This document shows positions 33,754 to 43,597 of a DNA stretch of 64,000 bases, one piece after another. The position numbers and the translations under genes were made by a program. Source of the stretch: Maritimibacter dapengensis (lineage in GTDB: Bacteria; Pseudomonadota; Alphaproteobacteria; Rhodobacterales; Rhodobacteraceae); assembly GCF_019218265.1 (NCBI RefSeq), contig NZ_JAHUZE010000006.1, positions 1-64,000 on the forward strand, given 5' to 3'. The notes under the pieces were generated by a model. It saw only the letters and a list, made by a program, of their open reading frames with translations, did not search any database and was not told the origin of the DNA. Within the stretch, counting starts at the first letter, position 1, and each line of letters opens with the position of its first letter.

Positions 33754-36127
33754 TGGAATTGCCGATGACGTGGCCGACGCCCTCGATCCGCTCACCGCGC
33801 TGCCGGCATGGGTCAAGGGCGAGAAGCGGCTCTCCGCGATGCTGCCCTATGTGAGCCTCGTGACCGACCGGACGATCCGGACGCGCGGCAATGAGCTGAT
33901 GCAATGCATCCGGCTGGAAGGGGTAAACAGCACCACGAGCGAGGACGCGCATCTCGACCGGATCGGCGGGCTCCTCGCCGGGATCGTCGCGCAGGTGGGG
34001 ACGGAGTTTTCCTTCTACCTGCACAAGGTGTCGAAAGCGGTCGACGTGACCCTGCCGCCCGTTCCGGGCGAAGGGTTTGCGGCTGCCGTCGACGAACGAT
34101 GGCACGCGCATCTCGGCCGCGCGGGTTTGCGCGACAAGACGCTGACTCTGACCGTGCTGAAGCGACCTGAGACCGGCAGCCGCTTGCCGTTCGGACTTGG
34201 GGCGTCTCGCTCGCGACATGCGGCCGACACCACCCGCCGCTTGCGCAAGCTCGACGAGGTTGTGGGGTTTCTGCTGTCCTCCTTCGATGAGCTGAAGCCT
34301 CGCCTGCTGGCTGCAAGCACCGGCGAGCTTCTGGGCTTCCTCGGTTCACTCAACACAGGCGAGGAGCACCCGCTCTTCCCCCTGTCGCGCCTAGGTGTGA
34401 TTGCCGAGGACGTAGCCAATACGCGCGTCACCTTCCGCGGCACGAGCATCGCACTCTCAGACGGTGCCGTCGGCGACAAGCTCGGGGCGATCTTTGCGGT
34501 GAAGAACTACCCGGCCAAGACGGACAGCCTGATGCTCGACGAGCTGAATCTGCCCGTCGACATGGTGGTCACGCACTCTTTTGTGCCGATCAACGCCAAC
34601 ATCATGGCGGGCCGGATCAAGCGGCAGCTGCGGCTCATGCAGGCCGCCAATGACGGAGCCGTCAGTCTCGCCCAGGAACTGGAACTCGCGCAGGACGATC
34701 TGGAATCCAAACGCCTGATCTTCGGCGAGCACCACATGACCGTGGCCGTCTATGCCCGCACCCAGACGGCGCTTGACGACATCGCGGCCGAAATCCGCAA
34801 CATCTCCGCCACTTCCGGGATCAACCTGATCTCGGAAGCCTTCGGGGCGCGGGCGCATTTCATGGCGCAGCATCCCGGCAATAGCGGGGCGCGCAGCCGC
34901 AAGGCCGCAATCACGAACCACAACTTCGCCGATCTCGCTACCTTCCACCGCACCCCGCTCGGAAAGACTGGGCGAGAGGTGCCGTGGGGCGTGCCGATCA
35001 CACTCTTCCCGACGCCGGAGCGCAGCGGTTTTCGCTTCAACTTCCACGAACAGGGCGCGCCGGATCGCGAGCCCACGGGAGGCCACACGCTGATCTTGGG
35101 ACGTCCCGGCTCCGGTAAATCCGTACTGGCGGCTTTCCTGATGACGATGGCCCGCCGCGCCGGTGCGCGGGTCTTCGTCTTCGACTATCGCGCCGGCATG
35201 GAAATGGCCGTCCGCGCGCTCGGCGGCAGCTATTCGACCGTGCGGGCGGGGCGCCCCACGGGCCTCAATCCGCTCCAGACCGAGATCGACGTGCGGGGCC
35301 AGGCATGGCTTGCTGATTGGCTCGCGAGCCTCTTAGAGCGGCGCGATCGACCGCTGACCCCGGTTCAGACCAACCGATTGCAGGAAGTCGTGCGCCAGAA
35401 CGCGAGCGCAGGACATGCGGGCCTACGAAACTGGTCGGATTTCGCCTCGCTGCTGGTCTCGACCGACGACGAAGGCGATCTCTTCGAGCGTATGCAGGAA
35501 TGGACGGCCGAGGGCCGCTACGGCTGGATCTTCGGGGCCAATGCCGAGGACAGCTTCAGCATCGACGGGGATGTCGCGGGCTTTGACCTCACCGGCATCC
35601 TCGATTCCGAGAGCGAGCGGGAACGCATGGCGGTCCTGTCATACCTCTTCCGCCGGGTCGAGCGGGTGATCGAGGATCGCAAGCCCACGATCATTGTCAT
35701 CGACGAGGCCTGGAAGGCGCTCGACAACGCCTATTTCGCGGAGCGGCTCTCGAACTGGTTGGTGACCGCCCGCAAGCAGAACGCCGTGGTCGTGATGATG
35801 ACCCAATATGCCAGCCAGCTCGAGCGCACCCGCACCGGCAAGACCATCGTGGAAGCGGTGCCGACCCAGGTGCTTCTGCCCAACATCCGCGCCTCGGCCG
35901 CTGACTACGCGATGCTCGGCCTGACCGAGAAAGAACTCGACGTGCTTTTGGGCGTCGGCTCGACCTCGCGGCTCGCGCTCGTGCGCGATGACCGGGGTGC
36001 TGTGGTGATCGATGCCGATCTCAGCGCCCTCGGCCACCTCGTGACCATCCTTGGCGGCATGGAGAAAGGCGAGGCCCTCGTTGGCTCCGACTACCGGGAC
36101 CGCCCTGATTTCTGGAGAGTGACATGA
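33743..36127 (+). CDS. virB4: VirB4-family T4SS ATPase
   Basis: 794 residues, typical size. The N-terminal CagE/TrbE/VirB domain is followed by an ATPase domain with Walker A LGRPGSGKSVLAAF near residue 455 and Walker B TIIVIDEAWKAL near 650, plus MMTQYASQLERT. It powers pilus assembly and substrate passage. Overlaps virB3 and the lipoprotein gene. Confidence 0.95.
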   Translation: MPRDGIADDVADALDPLTALPAWVKGEKRLSAMLPYVSLVTDRTIRTRGNELMQCIRLEGVNSTTSEDAHLDRIGGLLAGIVAQVGTEFSFYLHKVSKAVDVTLPPVPGEGFAAAVDERWHAHLGRAGLRDKTLTLTVLKRPETGSRLPFGLGASRSRHAADTTRRLRKLDEVVGFLLSSFDELKPRLLAASTGELLGFLGSLNTGEEHPLFPLSRLGVIAEDVANTRVTFRGTSIALSDGAVGDKLGAIFAVKNYPAKTDSLMLDELNLPVDMVVTHSFVPINANIMAGRIKRQLRLMQAANDGAVSLAQELELAQDDLESKRLIFGEHHMTVAVYARTQTALDDIAAEIRNISATSGINLISEAFGARAHFMAQHPGNSGARSRKAAITNHNFADLATFHRTPLGKTGREVPWGVPITLFPTPERSGFRFNFHEQGAPDREPTGGHTLILGRPGSGKSVLAAFLMTMARRAGARVFVFDYRAGMEMAVRALGGSYSTVRAGRPTGLNPLQTEIDVRGQAWLADWLASLLERRDRPLTPVQTNRLQEVVRQNASAGHAGLRNWSDFASLLVSTDDEGDLFERMQEWTAEGRYGWIFGANAEDSFSIDGDVAGFDLTGILDSESERERMAVLSYLFRRVERVIEDRKPTIIVIDEAWKALDNAYFAERLSNWLVTARKQNAVVVMMTQYASQLERTRTGKTIVEAVPTQVLLPNIRASAADYAMLGLTEKELDVLLGVGSTSRLALVRDDRGAVVIDADLSALGHLVTILGGMEKGEALVGSDYRDRPDFWRVT

Positions 36128-36339
36128 CCCGCACCATCATTCGCAGCGTCGCGCTGCTCGGGCTCGGCCTGACCCTGACAGCCTGTGCGCAGCATAACCC
36201 CCCGCAAGCCAACTGCTTCAATTTTCGCGAGGCTCCTGCGCAGGCAGGAACCGCCACCGCCACGATCTCGACCATGGGGGCGGAGGTCACGCGCCGCGAC
36301 ACGGCCTGCGATTTCGTCCTCTTGGGGGCGGGCGGCTGA
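36124..36339 (+). CDS. small lipoprotein, possible VirB7 counterpart
   Basis: 71 residues with a lipobox (LGLTLTAC) after a short signal. Mature part holds two further Cys (ANCFNF, DTACDF) and little else. It overlaps virB4 by 4 bp. VirB7 proteins are short lipoproteins that disulfide-link to VirB9, so an equivalent role is likely, but sequence similarity is too low to assert it. Confidence 0.7.
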   Translation: MTRTIIRSVALLGLGLTLTACAQHNPPQANCFNFREAPAQAGTATATISTMGAEVTRRDTACDFVLLGAGG

Positions 36340-36343
36340 GCCA

Positions 36344-37510
36344 ATGCGGACCTGGCTTCCTCTCTCGATGATCGGCTTTGCACTGGCAGGTCCCACGGCG
36401 GGGCCAGCGGTCGCCCAAGGCGTGCCGACCTTCGATCTGCGCCTCTTCGCAGAGCGGCAGGCCATCCTTGAGCAGACCGATCGGGACCTGGCACTGCAGC
36501 AGGACCGGCTAAGCCGCGAGGAGGAACTGGCCGAAATCGAGCGCCAGCAACTCGCCTCCCTCGAAGGGCTGATGGATGCCATGTCGCTTGGCGCTGGAGA
36601 CGTGGCCGGAACCGTGGCGGGGCTCGAGGCGGGGCAGGGGGCGGTAGACGACGTCGAAAGCGCGGCCGCCAGTCTTTATGCGCCCGAGGACACCAATCCA
36701 GCGGCAGCGCGGATGTTCGGCGATGCCAGGGAGGGGATCGAGGAGCTGATCATCCGCGCAGCACGCGACACCCAAAGTCTGTCCGGGGTCGGCCGCGCAG
36801 GTCTTTCGCTCGTGCAATGGCGCTGTCTCTTGCAGGCGCTGATCTGGCAGGAAAGCCGTTTCCAGATCGGGGCACGCTCACCCGTGGGGGCCTTCGGACT
36901 TACCCAGATCATGCCCGGTACCGCGGGCGATCTCGGGATCTACCCGGCGTATTACGACGATCCCTATCTGCAGGTCACCGGTGGCGCGCGCTACCTCGCC
37001 CAGATGCTGAACATGTTCGATGGCAACATCATTCATGCACTCGCCGCCTATAACGCCGGTCCGGGCAATGTGCAGGATTATGGCGGTGTGCCGCCCTTCG
37101 CGGAAACCCAGCACTATGTCGTGGTGATCCCGCAGCAGTACAACAGCTACCTCGCGGCCGTAGGCGGCATCGATGCGCTCGGCACCATCGACCCTGTGCT
37201 CCTCGCCAACGCGAGTTTCAGCCTCTCGGCCCATGGCGCAGGGGTCTATGGCGACTATTCGCTGGTCTCGGTCCGTGCCGCCGCCCTGCGGGTTCAGGAC
37301 ATCATCACCCGCATTGGTGAGACCGAGGATCTCCACGAGGCCATCGCGCTCAACACCTATGCCCGGGCCGAACTGGCCCGGCTGGTTGCAATCCGGACCC
37401 GGATCAAGGCCGCCCGAACCGAGCCACTCAGCGCCGAGCAGATCGCCTTGGCGGCAGCCCAGGCTGTCGAGGGGCAATTCATGGATTTCAGTCAGGAGGA
37501 TTTGCGTTGA
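36344..37510 (+). CDS. lytic transglycosylase embedded in a VirB5-like protein
   Basis: 388 residues from ATG 36344. Signal peptide ending GPAVAQ, then GVPTFDLRLFAERQAILEQT and a coiled coil resembling the VirB5 protein encoded next (AQGVPTVDTQNI). Residues 150-270 form an SLT domain: catalytic Glu in LIWQESRFQIGARSPVGAFG, LTQIMPGTAG, ALAAYNAGPGNV. The C-terminus QFMDFSQEDLR again resembles the VirB5 end (RYMDFTLPDLEP). So an SLT domain appears inserted in a VirB5-type scaffold, separate from virB1. It could target wall hydrolysis to the pilus tip or channel. Confidence 0.8.
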   Translation: MRTWLPLSMIGFALAGPTAGPAVAQGVPTFDLRLFAERQAILEQTDRDLALQQDRLSREEELAEIERQQLASLEGLMDAMSLGAGDVAGTVAGLEAGQGAVDDVESAAASLYAPEDTNPAAARMFGDAREGIEELIIRAARDTQSLSGVGRAGLSLVQWRCLLQALIWQESRFQIGARSPVGAFGLTQIMPGTAGDLGIYPAYYDDPYLQVTGGARYLAQMLNMFDGNIIHALAAYNAGPGNVQDYGGVPPFAETQHYVVVIPQQYNSYLAAVGGIDALGTIDPVLLANASFSLSAHGAGVYGDYSLVSVRAAALRVQDIITRIGETEDLHEAIALNTYARAELARLVAIRTRIKAARTEPLSAEQIALAAAQAVEGQFMDFSQEDLR

Positions 37511-38304
37511 ACCTGCGCCTGCCCCGTTCCCTTTTCGCCGGTAGCATCGCTCTCGCGCTTGCCCTCGATGTCACCGGACCTGTCGCGGCACAGGGTGTGC
37601 CCACGGTGGACACCCAGAACATTGCCCAGGAAATCCGCCAGCTTCAACAGATGCTGCAGGATTTCGGGATCCAGACCGATCTTCTGGACAATGCGTTGGA
37701 GCAACTGGACATGCTGCAAAGCCAACTCGATCAGCTGAACGAGATGTATGCCTCGCTCACCGGGCCGCGCAGCATCCTCGGACTTGCCATGGGCGGGGAC
37801 CTCGACACCTTGCTTGAGGCCAACTTCGAAGACATCCCCGGCCTGATCCGAGGCATCCAGGCGGGCGATTGGAGCGCGCTCATCGGGCCCAATGCCGGGC
37901 CCATGCGCACGCAGATGGAACAGGCGCTGGCAAGTGCCGGGTTCGACGAGGATTCTCTCCGCGAAATCGCCACCAGCGGCAATCCGGGCGCTGAAGGCGT
38001 GGCCACGCGAGCAACCACAGGTGCTGTGATGTCGGCGGCGGCGCAGAATAGCCACGCAGAGGCGGAACAGTCTCTCGAACGGGTGGAACGTCTGGTCGAG
38101 ATGATCCCGGACATGGAAGATCTCAAAGCATCAATGGATCATAACACACGCGTCACGGCGGAACTCGCCATCGCCATGACCCGGATGTGGGAGCTGGAAG
38201 CGATCCAAACCCTGGGCGCTGGCAATGCAGGCGTAGTTGACGCCGCCACCGTTGCTGAAGAACGCCGCTACATGGACTTCACCTTGCCGGATCTTGAGCC
38301 GTGA
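37507..38304 (+). CDS. virB5: VirB5-like T4SS protein
   Basis: 265 residues, exported (signal ends VAAQG). Helical with a coiled coil (QEIRQLQQMLQDFG, LEQLDMLQSQLDQLNEMY) as in VirB5/TrbJ minor pilus-tip proteins. Overlaps both neighbours by 4 bp. Similar N- and C-terminal blocks to the preceding SLT protein point to a duplication. Confidence 0.82.
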   Translation: MNLRLPRSLFAGSIALALALDVTGPVAAQGVPTVDTQNIAQEIRQLQQMLQDFGIQTDLLDNALEQLDMLQSQLDQLNEMYASLTGPRSILGLAMGGDLDTLLEANFEDIPGLIRGIQAGDWSALIGPNAGPMRTQMEQALASAGFDEDSLREIATSGNPGAEGVATRATTGAVMSAAAQNSHAEAEQSLERVERLVEMIPDMEDLKASMDHNTRVTAELAIAMTRMWELEAIQTLGAGNAGVVDAATVAEERRYMDFTLPDLEP

Positions 38305-38966
38305 GTGGGGCAGGGGTGACGAGTGCGCGCGAACTCGTGGAAGAAGAGCTTGTCTACGGTGCCCTGCGCCGGGAACAGCTCTGGCGGATGATCGGCATTT
38401 CCGGGGCTGGCTTTGGCGTATTCGGCTGTTTGACGGCTGCGGCTGTCGCGCTGATGGTCGAGACGCCGCCTCCCGTGGTTGTGCCCTACGATCCCGCCAC
38501 CGGGATGGCGCTCCCCAATGCCACGGTTGAAACCGTTTCGCTTGCCGAACGACCTGCCGTGATCGAAGCACAAATCTATCGCTACATTCTCGACCGCGAG
38601 ACTTACAACCAGCTCGACAACGATCTTCGTGTCCGCCGCGTCCTGGCACAGTCTTCCGGGTCGGCCGAGGCCGGCATGCGCGCGATGTGGACATCGGGTC
38701 AGGAGAGCTATCCGCCGACGCGATACGGGGCTGCGGCCGAGATGGCCGTTGAGATCGCATCGATCACTCTGATTGGCGAGAACCGCGCCCAGGTGCGGCT
38801 CAGAAAGCGCCTGACAAGCCCGCAAGGGGTACAGGATGGATCGTTCACCGCCACGTTGATGTTCGAATTCCGGCCGGAGCGGACCCGCGCGATCGACGAT
38901 GTCTGGCAAAACCCTTTCGGTTTCACCGTTACCCAATATGCCATCCGATCGGACCGTTCCGAATGA
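38301..38966 (+). CDS. virB8: VirB8-family T4SS protein
   Basis: 221 residues. One N-terminal TM helix (FGVFGCLTAAAVALMV) and a periplasmic VirB8 domain (IYRYILDRETYNQLDND, RLTSPQGVQDGSF-like strand region, PFGFTVTQYAIRSD at the end). Bridges inner-membrane and core complexes. Confidence 0.9.
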   Translation: MSGAGVTSARELVEEELVYGALRREQLWRMIGISGAGFGVFGCLTAAAVALMVETPPPVVVPYDPATGMALPNATVETVSLAERPAVIEAQIYRYILDRETYNQLDNDLRVRRVLAQSSGSAEAGMRAMWTSGQESYPPTRYGAAAEMAVEIASITLIGENRAQVRLRKRLTSPQGVQDGSFTATLMFEFRPERTRAIDDVWQNPFGFTVTQYAIRSDRSE

Positions 38967-39664
38967 CTCGCACTCCAATCTCTGCGCTGCTGGCCGCCGG
39001 TATTCTCGCGTTCGCGGGAACGACTGCCTTGGCCGAAACTACGCCCCGCCCAGGTTCTCATGACAATCGCGTGCGCGTCGCGACCTGGACTGAAGGCCAG
39101 GTTTACCGTGTCGTCACGACTCTGACCCGCGTCACCACAGTCGAATTCGGTGAGGGTGAAACCATCCGCTCGATCATCGCCGGTGACACGGTCGGGTTTC
39201 AATTCGACGGTGTCCCGGGTGGCCGTGCCTTCGCCATCAAGCCGACAGCATCTGGCGTCGCCACCAACATCACCGTCTACACCAACCGCCGCTCCTACTA
39301 CTTCCATGTCGTCGAAGCCCGGGAGACGCCGCATTATGTCGTGCAGTTCCGCTATCCCGAAAACCGCGTGCAACCCACCAGGGCAGTTGCGGCCGATGCG
39401 CCGAACGCGAACTATGCGGTCAGCGCCCGAGAAGAGTTCACGCCGACGGCCATCTGGGATGATGGTACCTTCACGTATTTCCGGTTCGCACGGAATGCGC
39501 CGGTGCCCGCCATCTTCCGATATTCGAACGGCAGGGAACGCGCGGTGAACAGCCAAGCCTTGAGTGACGGTGTCATCCGCGTGTCCGGTGTCAACCGACA
39601 ATGGGTCCTTCGCCTTGGCGAAGTTGTGGTTTGCGTCCAGGACGCAGGGCAGGCCACATCATGA
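38963..39664 (+). CDS. virB9: VirB9-family T4SS core protein
   Basis: 233 residues with a signal peptide (ends TALAET). N-terminal strand domain including DNRVRVATWTEGQVYRV, and C-terminal FTPTAIWDDGTFTYFRF and NGRERAVNSQALSDGVIRV, the usual VirB9 motifs. Overlaps virB8 and virB10 by 4 bp. Confidence 0.93.
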   Translation: MTRTPISALLAAGILAFAGTTALAETTPRPGSHDNRVRVATWTEGQVYRVVTTLTRVTTVEFGEGETIRSIIAGDTVGFQFDGVPGGRAFAIKPTASGVATNITVYTNRRSYYFHVVEARETPHYVVQFRYPENRVQPTRAVAADAPNANYAVSAREEFTPTAIWDDGTFTYFRFARNAPVPAIFRYSNGRERAVNSQALSDGVIRVSGVNRQWVLRLGEVVVCVQDAGQATS

Positions 39665-40986
39665 CCGACGGTACGGAAGACCTCGCCGCGCGCCTCGCGG
39701 CTCTCGAAGGTTCGACAGGCAAAGCGAAGGCCAACAAGCGGCCTGCGCCGCTTGCCGCGATTCTTGGAGTCGTCGGCATCGCGGCAGCAGGTGGTCTGGC
39801 GTGGGCTGCCCTGCAGCCGTCGGCAGAAGCGCCAATGGCGACCGCCGCGCCGGAAGAGTTCCAGAGCAGCGGCCCCGGATTCGGAGATCTGGCGCCGATT
39901 TCTGCCCCGGAGCCCAGCCAAGCCCCGCCTACGGACACAGGTCCGAGCGAGTCGGAACTCGCGCTGATGGAAAGTCTTGCGACATTGAGAGCGGAACTCG
40001 AGGAACTACGCGCAAGACCGGCCGAGGCCGCGGACAGCGGGGCGGAGCAGGCGATTGCGGACCTGACGGCGCAAATTGCCACCTTACAGGAAGCATCCGC
40101 CGAGGCGCAGCGTGCCCTCGAGCGGCAGCTGACAGAGCGGGATCGCGAATTGGATCAGCTCCGAATGGACTTGGAACTTGCAAGGCTTGCGCCACCAGAG
40201 CCGACCTCATTGGGACCAAGTGAAGAAGAATTGCGGCTGGCCGAACTCGAAAGGCGGCGCGCAGCCGAAGCCGAGGCCCGCGCAGAGCGTATCGCGTCTC
40301 CTATGATCGCCTTCTCCGGGATGGGCGCGGGTGCGGATAGGGAGAATACGCTGGAAGCCGCGCGTCTGAATGCAGATGAAGCCTTTGTTCGTTCGGGCGC
40401 GCAACCAGCACAGGTGACACGTGCCGAAGTGATCGCGAACCCATCGAACACGGTTGTTCAGGGCACCATGATTCAGGCTGTGACAGAGACGGCCCTCGCC
40501 AGCACACTACCCGGCGCGATCCGCGCCATCGTCTCGGAAGACGTCCATTCTTTCGATGGAACGCGTATCCTGATCCCGCGCGGCGCGCGGCTGATCGGGC
40601 GCTACCGCTCCGATGTCGCACTTGCCCAATCGCGCGTCATGGTGGCATGGGACCGGATCATCTTGCCCGATAATCAGACCGTGCAGATCAGCGCCTTCGG
40701 TGGAGACGAACTCGGCCGTACTGGCACCACCGGGTTTGTCGACACCCGTTTCGCGCAACGCTTCGGCTCCGCCGCGCTGATCTCCTTGATCGGCGCCCTG
40801 CCTGCGGCTGCAGCGGGTCAAATCGACAGCGAGGCGGCGGCCGATATTGCGAGTGATGTCGGCACCGACCTGCGCGATAGCACGCAAAGCGTGATGCAGG
40901 ACTATCTGGCGATCCGGCCAGTGATACATGTCGATCAGGGTACACGGATCACGGTCATGGTTGATCGTGACCTCGAGATTTTCTGA
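39661..40986 (+). CDS. virB10: VirB10-family T4SS core protein
   Basis: 441 residues: cytoplasmic N-terminus, TM helix (PLAAILGVVGIAAAGGLAWA), Pro-rich stretch, long coiled coil (about 95-220), then the beta-barrel domain with GTMIQAVTETALASTLPGA, IRAIVSEDVHSFDGTRILI and RVMVAWDRIILPDNQTVQI. Spans the envelope. Confidence 0.94.
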   Translation: MTDGTEDLAARLAALEGSTGKAKANKRPAPLAAILGVVGIAAAGGLAWAALQPSAEAPMATAAPEEFQSSGPGFGDLAPISAPEPSQAPPTDTGPSESELALMESLATLRAELEELRARPAEAADSGAEQAIADLTAQIATLQEASAEAQRALERQLTERDRELDQLRMDLELARLAPPEPTSLGPSEEELRLAELERRRAAEAEARAERIASPMIAFSGMGAGADRENTLEAARLNADEAFVRSGAQPAQVTRAEVIANPSNTVVQGTMIQAVTETALASTLPGAIRAIVSEDVHSFDGTRILIPRGARLIGRYRSDVALAQSRVMVAWDRIILPDNQTVQISAFGGDELGRTGTTGFVDTRFAQRFGSAALISLIGALPAAAAGQIDSEAAADIASDVGTDLRDSTQSVMQDYLAIRPVIHVDQGTRITVMVDRDLEIF

Positions 40987-40987
40987 C

Positions 40988-42022
40988 ATGGCTGCAAGTT
41001 ATCTGGAAGCGTCGCTCGACCGTTTCGGCCCCGAGGTCCTGCGCGACGACACGATCGAGATCTGCATCAATCCCGACGGACAAGTCTGGGGCGAGTTCCA
41101 GGGCGATCACTTCATGCGAGGTCTCGGCAGCCCGCTGAGCCAGACCGAGATCAAGGACCTCGGCAACCAGATCGCCTCCGCCGCCTCGACCACGCTCAGC
41201 ACCAAGAAGCCCATCGTCTCGGTCTCGATCCTTTATCGCGACCGACCTATCCGGGCGCAGGTGATCCAGCCGCCGGCAGTCGAGGGCGGTTTCTCGATTT
41301 CTCTTAGGTTCTTCTCCTCCCTGCCGCTTGAGAAGATCAAACTCGGATTCCTTTTCGGCAAGGAACGCAGCCTTGAGGGTCTGCGTCGGGAACGGAACGC
41401 CGCGCTGCGCGATGTGGTGAGGTCCGGCGACATCGACGCCGCGCTGCGGTTTTGCGTCGAGAACAAGCTAAACATGATCGTCTCGGGCGGTACATCGACC
41501 GGCAAGACGGTCGCAGCGCGCAAGATCCTCTCGCTGATCCCGCCCGAGGAACGGATCATCACCATCGAGGAGGCGGCCGAGCTGCGCCCCGAGCAGCCCA
41601 ATGCCGTGACGTTGATCGCGGACCGGGACACGGATGCCCGCAGTGCCGATGTGCTCTTGGCTTCAACGCTTCGCATGCGACCCGACCGGATCGTCCTGGG
41701 CGAAGTCCGCGGGCGCGAGGCGATGACGTTTCTCGAGGCAATCAATACCGGCCACGGTGGATCGCTGACCACGCTGCATGCCGAGACCCCACAACTTGCT
41801 GTTCGCCGCCTCGCCATCGCCGCCCTGAAAACGGATGTGCCGATGACCTATGCCGACATGATCGATTATATTGAGGGCTCGATCGACGTGATCATTCAGG
41901 CAGGCCGCCATGAAGGCACGCGCGGAATCACCGAGTTCTTCCTCCCGGGTCAAACCACAGATTTGAACCTCGACACGGTCGACGGCAGAGGCAACAAGAG
42001 CCCCTCCGTTGCCGCTGAGTAA
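40988..42022 (+). CDS. virB11: VirB11-family T4SS ATPase
   Basis: 344 residues from ATG 40988. Hexameric secretion ATPase: Walker A IVSGGTSTGKTVAA near residue 163, Asp box IITIEEAAELR, Walker B-type region RPDRIVLGEVRGREAM and His box NTGHGGSLTTLHAE. Follows virB10 by one base. Confidence 0.95.
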   Translation: MAASYLEASLDRFGPEVLRDDTIEICINPDGQVWGEFQGDHFMRGLGSPLSQTEIKDLGNQIASAASTTLSTKKPIVSVSILYRDRPIRAQVIQPPAVEGGFSISLRFFSSLPLEKIKLGFLFGKERSLEGLRRERNAALRDVVRSGDIDAALRFCVENKLNMIVSGGTSTGKTVAARKILSLIPPEERIITIEEAAELRPEQPNAVTLIADRDTDARSADVLLASTLRMRPDRIVLGEVRGREAMTFLEAINTGHGGSLTTLHAETPQLAVRRLAIAALKTDVPMTYADMIDYIEGSIDVIIQAGRHEGTRGITEFFLPGQTTDLNLDTVDGRGNKSPSVAAE

Positions 42023-42038
42023 AAAAGGAACCCCCCAG

Positions 42039-42458
42039 ATGCGAAAACCAATTCTCGCACTCATGCTTGCCGCCTTGGCGGGCCCCCTTGTGGCGCAGAC
42101 TTCGCCTCCGATCTCAAACGATCTCACGGTCGATATGTCGCCTCAAAAGTACCGGATTTGCAACGATCGTCCGGCGCGCCCGACCTGGATGGACGAAATC
42201 AATCCGCGGGAAGCCTACAAGGCAGCAGCTTTGATGGAATTGTACGAAATTCGGGCCTGGGAGGAGATCGCTGAATCTGGCGACTGCGGCTGTGAAACCC
42301 GCTTTCCCGCTTGGGGTAGCTCCGATGGCGAGTATCATGAAAGGTATGCAGGCCTTAGCCAAGCCGAGCATTCAGCGTTTCGCCGCGACTGGATTGAAGT
42401 AAGGAAGCAACTCGAGCCGAGCGTGCGTACAATCTGCGAAGCTCAAGGCAACTGGTAA
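42039..42458 (+). CDS. secreted protein between virB11 and virB6, unknown
   Basis: 139 residues from ATG 42039 (AAAGGA upstream). Signal peptide (ILALMLAALAGPLVAQ). Mature part has five Cys or so in CNDRP, DCGCETRF and TICEAQGNW, and a helical centre. Family not recognised. Co-transcribed with the T4SS genes, stop touching the virB6 start; likely periplasmic accessory or exclusion protein. Confidence 0.65.
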   Translation: MRKPILALMLAALAGPLVAQTSPPISNDLTVDMSPQKYRICNDRPARPTWMDEINPREAYKAAALMELYEIRAWEEIAESGDCGCETRFPAWGSSDGEYHERYAGLSQAEHSAFRRDWIEVRKQLEPSVRTICEAQGNW

Positions 42459-43483
42459 TGGGCGTCGTCAGCTGGATGGTCGGAACGGCAGACGCGTTCC
42501 TTGTCGATGCGGCTGAGTCCCAGTTCGGGGCCGTGGCAAGCAATACCGGCACGATCGTCCTGCTGATGGTCACGCTTTCGCTAATCGGCGTCTGCATCAA
42601 CATGGCATTCCAGTTCCGCAGCATGGATGGGGCCAGCTTCTTCTGGTACCTGATCAAGCTGATGCTGATAGGGCTCTTCGCCTTCAACTGGGCAAACTTC
42701 AATGCAGTAGCGAACGCCGTCATTGGAGGCTTGGACTACGTCGCTGGCGCGCTGGTGTCTTCGGTTGGCGGCGGAGGAGCCGGAGCCACACACTTTGCCG
42801 GCGAATTCGACATCCTGATCGAAAAATTCAGCCAGTACCTGAATGCCATCGGCAGCAATTTGAACTGGATGACGGGCGCGATCCTAGGCGGCATCGGGCT
42901 TATTCTTTTGAGCCTCCTTGGCTTCATGACCGGCATCGTCCTCATATTCGCCAAGATGATGCTGACCCTCATGCTCGGCCTTGCTCCGATCATGATCGCT
43001 CTGTCGCTCTTCGACGCGACCAAGGATTTCTTCCATAGGTGGGTCTCGACGACGGTCAGCTATGCCTTCTACCCCATCGTCATCGCAGCAATGTTTTCGA
43101 CCGTCGTCGGCATGGCGAATTCGCTTCTCGCGCAGCTCGGTGATCCAAACTCGGCAACCAACATCGGATCGCTCGTGCCGTTCTTCGTCATGGTGTTCCT
43201 AGCCAAGGGCTTCGTCGCTGCAACGCCCCTGATTGTGCGGGGGATCTCTGGGAACCTGATGGTAGCCGCAGCGCCCGCTGTGGTCGCTGGATCGACCGGG
43301 ATCATGCGGGGGATCTTCAATACCGACGGCGTGAAGGGCCGGGCGCGGATCGGTGCGCTCACGACAAGCGAAGTAATCGGACGAGGCGCGGTGCAGACGC
43401 CTGCCGCTGTGCGGAGCGCCGCGGCAACGACAAGCGCGCAGGTGGTCAGAATGGCGGAACGAGCAAAACGTTTGCGAGAGTAG
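42458..43483 (+). CDS. virB6: VirB6/TrbL-family T4SS membrane protein
   Basis: 341 residues with about six TM helices (for example IVLLMVTLSLIGVCINMAF, GGIGLILLSLLGFMTGIVLI) and the conserved LGLAPIMIALSLFDATKDFF stretch. C-terminal basic tail is cytoplasmic. Last gene of the virB operon. Confidence 0.9.
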   Translation: MGVVSWMVGTADAFLVDAAESQFGAVASNTGTIVLLMVTLSLIGVCINMAFQFRSMDGASFFWYLIKLMLIGLFAFNWANFNAVANAVIGGLDYVAGALVSSVGGGGAGATHFAGEFDILIEKFSQYLNAIGSNLNWMTGAILGGIGLILLSLLGFMTGIVLIFAKMMLTLMLGLAPIMIALSLFDATKDFFHRWVSTTVSYAFYPIVIAAMFSTVVGMANSLLAQLGDPNSATNIGSLVPFFVMVFLAKGFVAATPLIVRGISGNLMVAAAPAVVAGSTGIMRGIFNTDGVKGRARIGALTTSEVIGRGAVQTPAAVRSAAATTSAQVVRMAERAKRLRE

Positions 43484-43597
43484 AAAGGAGAAAGCAGCCT
43501 TTCGCCGCACTGTGCATGAACTCACACAATGCGGGACTTTTCGGGCTTTCGCTGCGCCGTTCACGAAGGTCCGTTGCCCCCTCTTCTTCAGGGTGGA

